From Nostoc sp. GT001 (GTDB taxonomy: Bacteria; Cyanobacteriota; Cyanobacteriia; Cyanobacteriales; Nostocaceae), in assembly GCF_030382115.1 (NCBI RefSeq), contig NZ_JAUDRJ010000003.1:2189133-2253132 (forward strand): a DNA stretch of 64,000 nucleotides. Reading direction: 5' to 3'. A program made the translations under genes and the position numbers. The notes under the pieces are model-generated. The model was not told the origin of the DNA. It worked only from the letters and a program-made list of their open reading frames with translations, and searched no databases. This document shows, piece after piece, positions 46,932 to 56,543 of this stretch (within the stretch, counting starts at the first letter, position 1; each line of letters opens with the position of its first letter).

Positions 46932-49001
46932 TTAATTCTCAACGAATGATTTCAACCGGGCTGTAACTCTTAATTTACTAAGTCTTCTTACTAGTAAAAG
47001 AGCTTGTTGTTTATATAATGCTGTTGGTAGCAGTCCAGGCAAATTATGCATCAACTCTCTAGCAGTGCCGATGTTACATCCTGATATTATACTTATTTCA
47101 TTTGCACCATCAAAAATAGCATCTTGAGCTAAAACTTTCTCAATCTGTACTTGCCAATTTCGAGGAAACATTTCACCTCGTTCAATCCGCTGGAGGCTAT
47201 GACTATTTGCCAGAACAATCAGGCGATCGCCAACAGTCAGTTGTGTATGATCGGCAGGCATTAATTTAACAGGCGATCGCTTGAGGCTTTGATATAAAAT
47301 TGGTACAACTCCATAACCATAGGCAACCTCAGCCAATAGTAATCCATTCAGTGTATCTCCAGCTTCAATCATGTACTCTACTACCAAAATAGTTTGAGTA
47401 TCGAAGTTAAATAAGCTGAGAATATTTTCTCCAAAAGCCGCAGCAGCAAATACTTCTGCTGAAATAGCAGAGGTACAAATAACTTGAGCATAAGGAAACA
47501 ATCGTGCGACATTATCACGAAAGTATCGGTCGTAAGTCCGAATGACCACACGAGTTTTAGGACTTTTAGCATATGCCATCAAAGCTATTTCCAAATTTTC
47601 CATGTCATCATCCGTAACGACAACGACACTTTTACTATTAGCGAGATTTACCTTATCTAAAGCATCGGTAATATTATCAATAATCAGTGGTATTTTGTTG
47701 AGAAAATCGGCGTTAAGTGCTGTGCTACTAATACCCACCACAGGCTGCTTGAATTCTTGTAACAAAGCCGCGACTCGCTGACCGACTCGATTTAATCCAA
47801 TAAGTACAACATGGTCTTTTTGGGGGATTGATGGCTGGTAATTATTAAAAAACTGGAACCTTGAACTTAACAGAGTATCAGTTAGCAACGCATATAAAAC
47901 CCCAACAAAACCTATACCAGTTACAGTTAGCGCGAGGCTAAACAATCGCAACCATCCTGGCATATTTTCAGCTGGCTCTGGTGGCGTTTTAAAATTAACA
48001 CCACCAAAGACATCTCCATATCCTCCCAAAAGCAAGACAGCAATTGCATAAAATGCTTCTATTATGTTACTTTCAGGATAATTTAAGATATAAATAATTG
48101 TTCCAAAACACCAAAGAAAAAGTACTGTAATTCCACAAATAATTGCCACCCGCAAACTCTGATAACGAGAGAATGTCCGCGAGAGATATACTATTTTATT
48201 TTTTAAATTTTTCCAGGTTCTACCTAATACAATCTCTTGCCATAACTGCTGCCAGTTATGTTTACGCACAGTAGCAATTTGTTTTAAACTTTTAAGCTGC
48301 TCTGTAACTTCAATATAAATAATAGTATCACCTGGTTTTAATGTCGCTTCTGGTTCCCAATGATGAAATTCTTTAGGCAAAGGAGATGAATCATTAGCGT
48401 AATTTAAAACCCGACGATATAAAGTATTTAATTCATGTATATGCCATTTATTAGCCCAGTTATCACTTATTTTTATCTGACGCTTTACTACCCGAAATTG
48501 ACGTTCTTCCAGTTGGAAATATCCAAGATTGTCATCTCCAAGGGCTGCCAGAGCAAAGCCAGAAGCGGAAATTTGATTCGGCTCAAAAGCAATAAAATTA
48601 CCAAGGGTCTGACTTAACAGTTCATTGAGATTTTGTTTATCAGAACGTACAACCAGGCGAACTTGAGGATTTAAAAGCCTTGCCGCAAAGGCAGCTTCTA
48701 TATTTACCCGTTCATTGCTAGTGACTAAAAGTACAGTTCGACACCGAGAAATATTTGCCTGTTCTAAAACACTGCTCTGACGACAATCTCCGATGAATAA
48801 GTTTTCTAATAAACTTAATAAATTTGGTATTTCCAAATATTGGGGTTGTTCTTGATCAATAGCATTGACAACAGCACCATACTCTTTTAGGACTGCAACG
48901 CAATGCTGACCCAAACTTCCTAGCCCACAAACTAAAAACTGATCTAGTTTTGTCTGAGAATCTTCAACAGGCTGGTAATTACTTTCTGATGATGGCAGCA
49001 T
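46932..49001 (-). CDS. TrkA-N ion channel protein (two NAD-binding domains)
   Basis: The ATG at 49001 gives 689 residues. Residues 25-160 form a first Rossmann/TrkA-N domain (VCGLGSLGQH), and two membrane spans flank a pore-like loop with GGYGD near residue 334, as in potassium channels. A second RCK/TrkA-N domain (LIGLNRVGQRV) and a TrkA-C-like tail follow. The layout matches CASTOR/POLLUX-type or bacterial RCK channels. It probably gates K+ in the plasma membrane in response to nucleotide. Confidence 0.85.
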   Translation of the reverse strand: MLPSSESNYQPVEDSQTKLDQFLVCGLGSLGQHCVAVLKEYGAVVNAIDQEQPQYLEIPNLLSLLENLFIGDCRQSSVLEQANISRCRTVLLVTSNERVNIEAAFAARLLNPQVRLVVRSDKQNLNELLSQTLGNFIAFEPNQISASGFALAALGDDNLGYFQLEERQFRVVKRQIKISDNWANKWHIHELNTLYRRVLNYANDSSPLPKEFHHWEPEATLKPGDTIIYIEVTEQLKSLKQIATVRKHNWQQLWQEIVLGRTWKNLKNKIVYLSRTFSRYQSLRVAIICGITVLFLWCFGTIIYILNYPESNIIEAFYAIAVLLLGGYGDVFGGVNFKTPPEPAENMPGWLRLFSLALTVTGIGFVGVLYALLTDTLLSSRFQFFNNYQPSIPQKDHVVLIGLNRVGQRVAALLQEFKQPVVGISSTALNADFLNKIPLIIDNITDALDKVNLANSKSVVVVTDDDMENLEIALMAYAKSPKTRVVIRTYDRYFRDNVARLFPYAQVICTSAISAEVFAAAAFGENILSLFNFDTQTILVVEYMIEAGDTLNGLLLAEVAYGYGVVPILYQSLKRSPVKLMPADHTQLTVGDRLIVLANSHSLQRIERGEMFPRNWQVQIEKVLAQDAIFDGANEISIISGCNIGTARELMHNLPGLLPTALYKQQALLLVRRLSKLRVTARLKSFVEN

Positions 49002-49114
49002 ATAATACCGCCAATGATACACATTATTTAACTAATATTATTTATATCGTAGAATACCAAAGATATTGACTCACAGCAAAAATGGTATTATTAATTTAAT
49101 GAAAAACTATCAAT

Positions 49115-49186
49115 GGTGATGGAGCTCGCCAAAACCGCCTTTCCAAACGGATAAATTCTGATATGGAAGGCTGATGGCTCCTACTT
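49115..49186 (+). promoter_or_regulatory. Fluoride riboswitch
   Basis: The conserved fluoride (crcB) aptamer parts are in order: GGTGATGGAG, CTCGCC, AAAACCGCC, and GGCTGATGGCTCCTAC. The third stem has an enlarged loop. A downstream hairpin made by GGAGAGT (49202-49208) and ACTCTCC (49234-49240) can serve as the expression platform. It lies 100 bases ahead of the antiporter gene, which is followed by a CLC-F-like gene. Confidence 0.9.
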
Positions 49187-49285
49187 TCTTCGCTAACTGC
49201 GGGAGAGTAGGGCTTGGCTAAAAGCATTACCTGACTCTCCTGTAGAAAGTGTAAATCTACAAATCGCGCCTCAAGGAGTCATGGA

Positions 49286-50935
49286 ATGCTAGCCAGTGTA
49301 TTGTGGATTTTAATGATGGGCTTTTTTGTCGGTCAACTTGCCCGTCGTTTAGGCGCTCCGCCTTTAATTGGGATGATTTTAGTGGGGATTATTCTCGGCC
49401 CCCAAGTTCGGAATGTCATCAGTGAAGATGTGCTGGGTGCTGCTGATGAGTTAAGAACTTTGGCGGTAATGATTATTTTAATGAAAGCCGGACTGGGCTT
49501 AGATAGAGAAAAACTGGCTCAACAGGGAACTGTGGCGCTGCGCTTGGGATTTTTGCCAGCAGCAACAGAAGCGATCGCGATCGCAATTACCGCTATGATA
49601 ATTTTTAAATTTGACTTTCCCACCGGATTACTCTTGGGTTGTGTGATTGGCGCTGAATCTCCGGCTGTAATTGTCCCAGGAATGCTGAGGTTGAAAAGTT
49701 TAGGTTGGGGTGTCACAAAAGGAATTCCCGATGCAATTTTAACTGGTAGTGCTTTATCTGATGTGCTGCTATTACTAGTCTTCAGCTTACTGCTAAGTTT
49801 CTTAGGTGACGGAGGTGTTGAGCAGATTACCCTACCTGGGGGATTGACTTTGACTGCTCTCCAACTGCTGCCGTTCCAAATTATCATGCAAATATTGCTG
49901 GGAGTCTTGTTTGGCTATTTAGCAGCCCGTTTATTAGTTTTACTATTAACTAAACAAAACTGGACTCAAAATACCGTTCAAGATACTGTGATTGCTGCCA
50001 GTTTAGCTTTATTCTTGGTAATTAGCGCTCATGCTTTGCCTTACTTTTCTGGCTATTTAGCAGCAATGGCGATGGGGTTTTTCTTAATTGAATTAGATGC
50101 TCCCTTAGCCCGAAGATTACGCGGCGGTTTTGACAGTTTATGGATAGTCGCGGAGATTTTTTTGTTTGTCTTGTTAGGGGCAACTATTCAACTACAAGTA
50201 TTAGAAAAGATTCTGTTACCTGGCATTATAATTCTGGCAATCGGTTTACTAATTGGTCGAATGCTGGGCTGGTATCTTTCAACCTTGGGTAGTAATTGGA
50301 ATTGGCGAGAAAGATTATTTCTGCTACCAGGAAACTCAGCAAAAGCTACAGTCCAAGCTGCCATTGGGGCAATACCCCTCTCCCAAGGAATTGCCGGAGG
50401 TGAGATAATTTTAGCGATCGCAGCTCTATCAATTTTAATCACAGCACCATTAGGCGCGTGGGCAACTATGACCTTTGCGCCGAAATTGCTTACCAAAGGC
50501 GAAGTTGACCCCACCAAGGTAACAGTTGCTACTCGTACAGTATTGCTGGCAGCCGTAGATACATCGAGTTTAGCCACAGAAGTTTTAACCAAAGTCGCAG
50601 ATTTAGCACGCCGCAGTAATGGGGAAGCGATCGTTTTGCATGTAGTTAACACTTCAAACCAGCAAGATATAGAACAAATAAAAGAACAAAGCAAACAGTT
50701 GTTATCTGATATCAGGTATGAATTTTTGACTGTTACAGGCGCGATTCCAGAAGAGATTATTCGCATTGCCGAGGAGTATCGTGTCACTGCGATCGTGATG
50801 GGAAAACGCGGACATCAACCTTGGGAAAAAGTGCTTATTGGCTCAGTATCACAAGCAGTCTTAGAAGCCAGCCCAATACCTGTAATCTTGCTAGAAAATC
50901 GTCAGCATAATGAAATTTTGGATTTTAGATTTTAG
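49286..50935 (+). CDS. Cation/proton antiporter with C-terminal universal stress domain
   Basis: AGGAG lies 7 bases before ATG 49286 and fixes the start. The 549-residue protein has about 12 hydrophobic spans of the CPA family (residues 1-390). A C-terminal cytoplasmic Usp-like domain follows (GKRGHQPWEKVLIGSVSQAVLE near residue 508). It is directly controlled by the fluoride riboswitch. Antiporters of this type are known from other fluoride-riboswitch operons, where they help in ion balance under fluoride. Confidence 0.9.
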   Translation: MLASVLWILMMGFFVGQLARRLGAPPLIGMILVGIILGPQVRNVISEDVLGAADELRTLAVMIILMKAGLGLDREKLAQQGTVALRLGFLPAATEAIAIAITAMIIFKFDFPTGLLLGCVIGAESPAVIVPGMLRLKSLGWGVTKGIPDAILTGSALSDVLLLLVFSLLLSFLGDGGVEQITLPGGLTLTALQLLPFQIIMQILLGVLFGYLAARLLVLLLTKQNWTQNTVQDTVIAASLALFLVISAHALPYFSGYLAAMAMGFFLIELDAPLARRLRGGFDSLWIVAEIFLFVLLGATIQLQVLEKILLPGIIILAIGLLIGRMLGWYLSTLGSNWNWRERLFLLPGNSAKATVQAAIGAIPLSQGIAGGEIILAIAALSILITAPLGAWATMTFAPKLLTKGEVDPTKVTVATRTVLLAAVDTSSLATEVLTKVADLARRSNGEAIVLHVVNTSNQQDIEQIKEQSKQLLSDIRYEFLTVTGAIPEEIIRIAEEYRVTAIVMGKRGHQPWEKVLIGSVSQAVLEASPIPVILLENRQHNEILDFRF

Positions 50936-50995
50936 ATTGAAAGATAAATCTAAAATAAAGTAATTTCGGGATTCTACTTTAATTACGATTTTTTT

Positions 50996-52324
50996 ATGAA
51001 AAAACTACGTCAATTTGAACCTTTTATTGCCTTACCCCACCTAATCAAATGGCTGCCAATTTCTGCTGTAGTTGGCATTCTGGCTGGAACTGCTTCTGCG
51101 GCTCTTTTAGCATCATTGGAATGGGCAACTGATTGGCGAGAATCACATCGCTGGATTATCGCCTTCCTTCCCCTTGGCGGCTTCTTAAGTGGTTGGATTT
51201 ATCATCGATTTGGTCGGACTGTAGAAGCTGGAAATAACCTTTTACTTGAAGAAATTCATAATCCCAAAAAAGTTATTCCCTTCCGCATGGCTCCTCTTGT
51301 GTTACTAGGAACAGACCTCACCCATTTTTTTGGTGGTTCAGTCGGTCGTGAAGGTACAGCATTACAAATGGGTGCTTCTTTGGCAGATCAGGTAACTAAA
51401 ATACTGCATTTTAAAGGGGCTAATCGGCGAATTTTATTAACAGCAGGTATAAGTGGAGGATTCGCTTCAGTGTTCGGTACTCCCTTAGCTGGAACCGTAT
51501 TTGGTCTGGAAGTTTTAGCAATTGGTAGGATTCATTATGATGCTCTTTTTCCTTCTTTGATTGCTGCGATCGTTGGTAATCAAGTCACCTTACTATTGGG
51601 TTTACATCATACCGCATACCGACACGCTCCGTTAATACCGACGCTCACAATTTGGGGACTAATTTCTGCAATTATTGCAGGTGTAATCTTTGGAATTGTA
51701 GCGAGATTTTTTGCTAAAGTAACTCACAAAATCAGCCATTTGTTTAAAACCAAGATATCTTATCCTCCAATGCGTCCTTTTATAGGCGGTGCGATAATAG
51801 CAGCAATTGTTGGGTTGAGTGGAACAACCAAATACATTGGGCTTGGTATTCCAACAATCGTTGATTCCTTCTATACTCAGCTACCTCCTTGGGATTTTGC
51901 AGCCAAACTAGGCTTGACTGCTTTAACTTTAGGTGCAGGTTTTAAGGGTGGAGAAGTGACACCTTTGTTTTTTATTGGTGCAACTTTAGGTAATGCTTTG
52001 TCGTTGCTTTTAGCATTACCTGCACCACTGTTAGCAGGAATGGGATTTGTGGGTGTGTTTGCGGGTGCAGCAAATACACCTTTAGCATCAACCTTAATGG
52101 GAATTGAATTATTTGGTCTGGAATCGGGGGTATTTATTGCTATTGGCTGTGTAGTGAGCTATTTATTTTCCGGTCATTCTGGAATTTATTCTGCACAGCG
52201 TATTGGGTTGAGCAAATACTCTGCTGTATATTTAGAAGAAGGGGTGACTTTGGCTAATTATGGGCAACCGAAAATTGATTTACCTGATGATAGTGAAGAA
52301 GGAGGAAGTAATGCTCAGGAATAA
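50996..52324 (+). CDS. CLC-F-like transporter (probable fluoride/proton antiporter)
   Basis: The 442-residue ClC-family membrane protein carries the motif GGSVGREGTALQMG near residue 112. Where typical ClC channels have GSGIP and GxEGP, this type is seen in the CLC-F group. The motif KGGEVTPLFFIGA follows near 322. It lies 60 bases downstream of the antiporter in the fluoride-riboswitch unit. The shared transcript and the filter sequence support fluoride export rather than chloride transport. Confidence 0.82.
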   Translation: MKKLRQFEPFIALPHLIKWLPISAVVGILAGTASAALLASLEWATDWRESHRWIIAFLPLGGFLSGWIYHRFGRTVEAGNNLLLEEIHNPKKVIPFRMAPLVLLGTDLTHFFGGSVGREGTALQMGASLADQVTKILHFKGANRRILLTAGISGGFASVFGTPLAGTVFGLEVLAIGRIHYDALFPSLIAAIVGNQVTLLLGLHHTAYRHAPLIPTLTIWGLISAIIAGVIFGIVARFFAKVTHKISHLFKTKISYPPMRPFIGGAIIAAIVGLSGTTKYIGLGIPTIVDSFYTQLPPWDFAAKLGLTALTLGAGFKGGEVTPLFFIGATLGNALSLLLALPAPLLAGMGFVGVFAGAANTPLASTLMGIELFGLESGVFIAIGCVVSYLFSGHSGIYSAQRIGLSKYSAVYLEEGVTLANYGQPKIDLPDDSEEGGSNAQE

Positions 52325-52482
52325 TTTATTGATGCATGAATGGATAATTGGGAAAGTGTATAGTTTACCGTTGTAGGCATCGCATAGTCAGAGTAGTCAT
52401 ATTTTATGTGCGATAACCGCTATGCTTAACTTATATATTTGCGATCGTTTCACAAATATGCTGTTTAGGATAAAAAGTTACT
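52325..52482. other. Short intergenic region before the AAA ATPase pair
   Basis: No gene is seen. It holds the promoter region of the defence-type pair, with CATATAT-type A+T stretches. No terminator hairpin is evident. Confidence 0.4.
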
Positions 52483-53733
52483 ATGCTCATAGAGTTTAGT
52501 ATTGGCAATTACCGATCTTTTAAGGATAAAGTTACCTTTAGTATGGTGGCTGCCAATATTGTTGCCAAAGAAAAAGAACTTGATGAAAACAATGTTTTTG
52601 CGATAGATGATGATCTAAAATTACTCAAAAGTGCTGCAATTTATGGTGCTAATGCTAGTGGCAAAAGTAATCTTGCGAAAGCTTTGAGCTTCATGAAGTG
52701 GTTTATGATTAATTCCTCTAAGGAAACTCAAAGTACAGAAAAAATAGGAGTTGAGCCATTTGAGCTAAGTACAGAAACTGAAGCACAACCATCTTTTTTT
52801 GAAATTGTGTTTTTATTAGATGCTATCAAGTATAGATATGGGTTTGAAGCTAATCAAAAAAGAGTTATTTCTGAATGGTTATCTTACGTTCCTAACACAA
52901 GAAAAACTCCTCTTTTTGAGCGAGTTTCTGAAGGAAATTCGCGTAAGCTAAAATATCTATCTAAAAAGTTTAAAGCTCAGGGTATTTACCCAAAAACTAG
53001 GAGTAATGCACTTTTTCTATCAGTAGCTGCTCAATTTAATGTTGAAATAGCTGAGAGAATACTAGATTGGCTTACAAAAAAAGTAAATATAGTTTCAGGT
53101 TTAGATGATCAAGAGCATTTGATTCATACAGTAAGTTATTTAGCCAGAAATAATGATAATAAATCAGAAATCATTCAGTTAATTAAACAACTAGATTTAG
53201 GCATTAAACAAATAAGAATAAAGCAAGCAGAAATTATCCCTATAGAACAAAGCTCTTATCATTTCAAAACAGAAAATTTAATTAAGACAGGGCATCAAAA
53301 ATTTGACAAAAAAGGTAATTATGTTTCTATAAAATTCTTCGATTTAGAAAATCAAGAATCGGAGGGAACTAAAAAAATAATTTCTATTGCTGGACTTTTG
53401 GTAGATACTCTTAAATATGGCAAAGTTTTAATATTTGATGAATTGGATGCGAGACTTCACCCGCTAATCAGCAAAGCAATTGTTGAATTATTTAATTCAA
53501 TAAAGACAAATTCTAATAATGCACAACTAATATTTATGACTGATGACACCAATTTGCTCAGTAATAAAATATTTCGGAGAGATCAGATTTGGTTTACTGA
53601 GAAAAACAAATATGGTGCTACAGATTTATATTCCTTAGTTGAATATAAAATACGGAATGATGCCTCTTTTGAAAGTGACTATCTTAAAGGCAGATATGGT
53701 GCTATTCCATTTATTGGTGAGCCTAATGCCTAG
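52483..53733 (+). CDS. AAA_15/21-family ATPase of a two-gene defence-type operon
   Basis: The 416-residue protein has an SMC/OLD-like ATPase layout with Walker A GANASGKS (55-62) near the N-terminus, a long middle insertion, a signature-like ESEGTKK near residue 295 and Walker B VLIFDELDARLHP near 312. It overlaps the RloB gene by eight bases (ATGCCTAG), so the two are made together. By family knowledge, AAA ATPase plus RloB forms abortive-infection systems (AbiL, and related RloAB). The ATPase is expected to sense phage and control the partner. Confidence 0.85.
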   Translation: MLIEFSIGNYRSFKDKVTFSMVAANIVAKEKELDENNVFAIDDDLKLLKSAAIYGANASGKSNLAKALSFMKWFMINSSKETQSTEKIGVEPFELSTETEAQPSFFEIVFLLDAIKYRYGFEANQKRVISEWLSYVPNTRKTPLFERVSEGNSRKLKYLSKKFKAQGIYPKTRSNALFLSVAAQFNVEIAERILDWLTKKVNIVSGLDDQEHLIHTVSYLARNNDNKSEIIQLIKQLDLGIKQIRIKQAEIIPIEQSSYHFKTENLIKTGHQKFDKKGNYVSIKFFDLENQESEGTKKIISIAGLLVDTLKYGKVLIFDELDARLHPLISKAIVELFNSIKTNSNNAQLIFMTDDTNLLSNKIFRRDQIWFTEKNKYGATDLYSLVEYKIRNDASFESDYLKGRYGAIPFIGEPNA

Positions 53734-54340
53734 AAATAATTCAAGGAGATCATCATCTCGTGGATATACCGATAGAAAAGTTGAAACAAGAGAGCTTAGG
53801 CAAATATTTTTAATTATTTGTGAAGGTGAAAAAACCGAGCCAAATTACTTCATGAGCTTTCGCGTTTCCACAACTGTGAAAAAGATTGATGTTAGAGGAT
53901 TTGGATACAATCCAAGTAAACTAGTACAAGAAGCTAAAGAATTAAAAGCTCAAGGAGATTACGATCAAATTTGGTGCGTATTTGATAGGGATGATGAGCC
54001 TAAGCAAGATTTTAACAACGCCATTGCAAACGCTGAAAGAGAAGGATTTCAAGTTGCTTATTCTAATGAAGCTTTTGAATTATGGTATGTATTGCATTTT
54101 GAGTTTTTAAATACTGGACTTCCTCGCAAGGATTATATCGATAAATTAGAGAAATTACTTGGATACAAATATAAAAAAAATAGTGCAACCATCTATGAAG
54201 AAATAGAAAATCGTCAATCTACTGCCATCAAACACGCTAAAAGTCTTCTGAAGCAATATAATCATCCCAATCCAGTAAATGATAATCCTTCAACAACAGT
54301 ACATCTTTTAATTGAGGAGCTAAACAAATTCATTCGATAA
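53726..54340 (+). CDS. RloB-family (Toprim-like) effector
   Basis: The 204-residue protein starts at ATG 53726, overlapping the ATPase stop. It has a basic N-terminus, the IFLIICEGEKTEPNYF motif with the Toprim Glu, and WCVFDRDD with the paired acidic residues. A later EAFELW motif is typical of RloB proteins. It is probably a metal-dependent nuclease effector of the ATPase. The A+T-rich composition and isolation from other genes suggest horizontal acquisition. Confidence 0.85.
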   Translation: MPRNNSRRSSSRGYTDRKVETRELRQIFLIICEGEKTEPNYFMSFRVSTTVKKIDVRGFGYNPSKLVQEAKELKAQGDYDQIWCVFDRDDEPKQDFNNAIANAEREGFQVAYSNEAFELWYVLHFEFLNTGLPRKDYIDKLEKLLGYKYKKNSATIYEEIENRQSTAIKHAKSLLKQYNHPNPVNDNPSTTVHLLIEELNKFIR

Positions 54341-54402
54341 TTCTTATCTTTTAGATTACATCAATTATTGTTTACACCATCCAGTGGCTACTTTATTATT
54401 TA

Positions 54403-55068
54403 CTAAATCATCGCTTCCAATTCTTCCAAAGCTTGAAAACTTCCTACTTGCCAACTACGTTCCACCGCAGCAGGGATAATCTCAGTAATAGCTATATCTG
54501 CAAAATTAGGACTGGTATTAGATTTTATGTATTTCCCATCTCTCAGCAAATAAATAGAAAGGTTTCCGTTATCGTAAACCCATAATTCTGGGACTTTAAT
54601 GGCTTCATAAGCATCAAGAGTAGTTTTCGATGTGACATCAGTCTCAATCGCTAAATCTGGCGGCGGATCATCAAGCTGCAAGCGGCGATGACCAATCATT
54701 TGTTGATAATTCTGAATATAAAAGCAAGCATCAGGTTCAACTCCTGCTACACCTTGCCGTTTAAAGGTGGTGGAACCAAAAGGTTGATATCTGATATCTT
54801 TAGCTTTCAGCAATATTTTGACAATATCAGAAATTAAATCTTTGGGAATTTCATGTTCTGGTAAAGGAGCCATAATTTCTAAAGTACCCTGGCTGTAGGC
54901 AATTCGGGTGGTTCTTTTTTCTCCTAATTCTTCTAAAATAGATTCAAATTCTTGCCAGCTAACATCAGGAATTGTCACCGTGCTACCAGGTGCTAATTGC
55001 ATCTGGCTAACAGCTTTGAAAACGGGGATAGCAGCAGTCACATCGCTTCGCTCCAATTCAAAATTCAA
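54403..55068 (-). CDS. Uma2-family (DUF820) PD-(D/E)XK protein
   Basis: The 221-residue protein shows the Uma2 pattern: SWQEFESILEELGEKR near residue 42, EPDACFYI near 112, DLAIETDVTSKTTLDAYE near 139 and ELWVYD near 162. These are predicted nuclease-fold proteins, highly expanded in cyanobacteria, of unclear role. The order E-x-D and E-x-x-x-T is as in the fold's catalytic core. Confidence 0.88.
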   Translation of the reverse strand: MNFELERSDVTAAIPVFKAVSQMQLAPGSTVTIPDVSWQEFESILEELGEKRTTRIAYSQGTLEIMAPLPEHEIPKDLISDIVKILLKAKDIRYQPFGSTTFKRQGVAGVEPDACFYIQNYQQMIGHRRLQLDDPPPDLAIETDVTSKTTLDAYEAIKVPELWVYDNGNLSIYLLRDGKYIKSNTSPNFADIAITEIIPAAVERSWQVGSFQALEELEAMI

Positions 55069-55154
55069 AATTCAAAATCTATCAGGTTGCGGTGGATAAT
55101 ACAGCCCACCGTAACCTTTAGACTAATAGAATGAGTTTAACAAAAGCGATCGCT

Positions 55155-56388
55155 CTACACCTTAAACTTCTCTGTAATCCGCTTCATCGCCTCTTCGACA
55201 TTCTCCCGGCTGTTAAACGCCGAAATCCGGAAGTAACCTTCACCCGCAGCACCAAAGCCAGAACCGGGTGTTCCTACAACGTTCACGGTTTGCAGCAACT
55301 TATCAAAGAATTCCCAACTGGATAAACCATTAGGCGTTTTCACCCAAACGTAAGGTGCATTCACGCCACCATAAACTGATAATCCGGCGGCTGTGAGTTT
55401 CTCGCGGATAATTTTGGCGTTTTCTAGATAGAAATTCACCAATCCTTTGATTTGCGCTTGTCCTTCTTCGGAGTAAACCGCTTCGGCTCCTCGTTGGATG
55501 ATATAAGAAACGCCGTTGAATTTGGTAGACTGGCGACGATTCCACAGTTTCCACAGTTCGACATCGGAACCATCGGCGGCTTTTGCTGTGAGTGTCTTCG
55601 GTACTACGGTTAACGCGCAACGGGTTCCTGTAAAACCTGCGTTCTTGGAAAAAGACCGAAATTCGATCGCAACATCTCTTGCACCTTCAATTTCATAAAT
55701 TGAGTGGGGAATTGACGGATCAGTAATGTAAGCTTCGTAGGCTGCATCAAAGAAAATAATCGAGTTATTAGCTTTGGCATAGTCTACCCATGCTTTGAGA
55801 TATTCCTTAGTAGCAGTTGCGCCAGTGGGGTTATTGGGAAAGCAGAGATAAATTAAATCGACTTTCTTTGAGGGAATCTCGGCGGTGAAGTTGTTATCAG
55901 CCGTAATTGGTAGATAAACTAAACCCTCAAATTCGCCTTTATCGTTGGCATCCCCAGTATTTCCCACCATAACGTTAGTGTCTACATACACAGGGTAAAC
56001 TGGGTCAGTTACGGCAATTATGTTGTCATGACCAAAGATTTCTAGAATGTTGCTTGGTGTCGCACTTGGAACCATCGGAGATAAAGATTTCGGAAGCATC
56101 TATATTGGCTCCCCGTGCTTGGAAATCGTGAGTAGCAATTTTCTCCCGTAACCAAGCGTAGCCTTGCTCTGGGCCGTAGCCTTTGAAGGTATTGCGATCG
56201 CCCATTTCTTCCACAGCTTTAATCATCGCTGTACGGCAAGCCTCTGGCAGAGGTTCAGTAACATCGCCAATGCCCAGCCGAATGATTTTAGCATCAGGAT
56301 TCGCTTCTGCAAAGACATTCACCCGCCGAGCAATTTCTGGAAACAGATAACCCGCTTTCAGTTTCAGGTAGTTGTCGTTAATGGTTGC
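55155..56388 (-). pseudogene. dapL: LL-diaminopimelate aminotransferase with a frameshift
   Basis: The frame from ATG 56388 (MATINDN) reads to a stop after SDGSKCDT, while the rest of the enzyme (from SNILEIFGH to the end, stop at 55155) is in another frame. One extra base at about 56062 would restore a protein of about 411 residues. The second part has the PLP lysine in [12 protein letters not shown]. DapL converts tetrahydrodipicolinate to LL-diaminopimelate in the short lysine/peptidoglycan pathway. As this step is essential in cyanobacteria, a sequencing error or a second gene copy is more likely than real loss. Confidence 0.88.
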
Positions 56389-56473
56389 CATAGTAAATAC
56401 AAAAAACGCCCTCAAATAGCTTACTGCTAATTTATGAGGGCGATAACTTTGTTGTGGGGAGTTAGAAGTGGAG

Positions 56474-56543
56474 AGTTAGGAGTTAGGAGTTAGGAGTTAG
56501 GAGTTAGGAGTTAGGAGTTAGGAGTTAGGAGTTAGGAGTTAGG
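56474..56543. repeat. Heptanucleotide tandem repeat (AGTTAGG)10
   Basis: Ten copies of AGTTAGG in tandem. The last codons and the stop of the NDH-2 frame lie within it, followed on that gene's side by repeated TGCCCAA units. It is a typical heterocystous-cyanobacterial short repeat. Confidence 0.9.
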
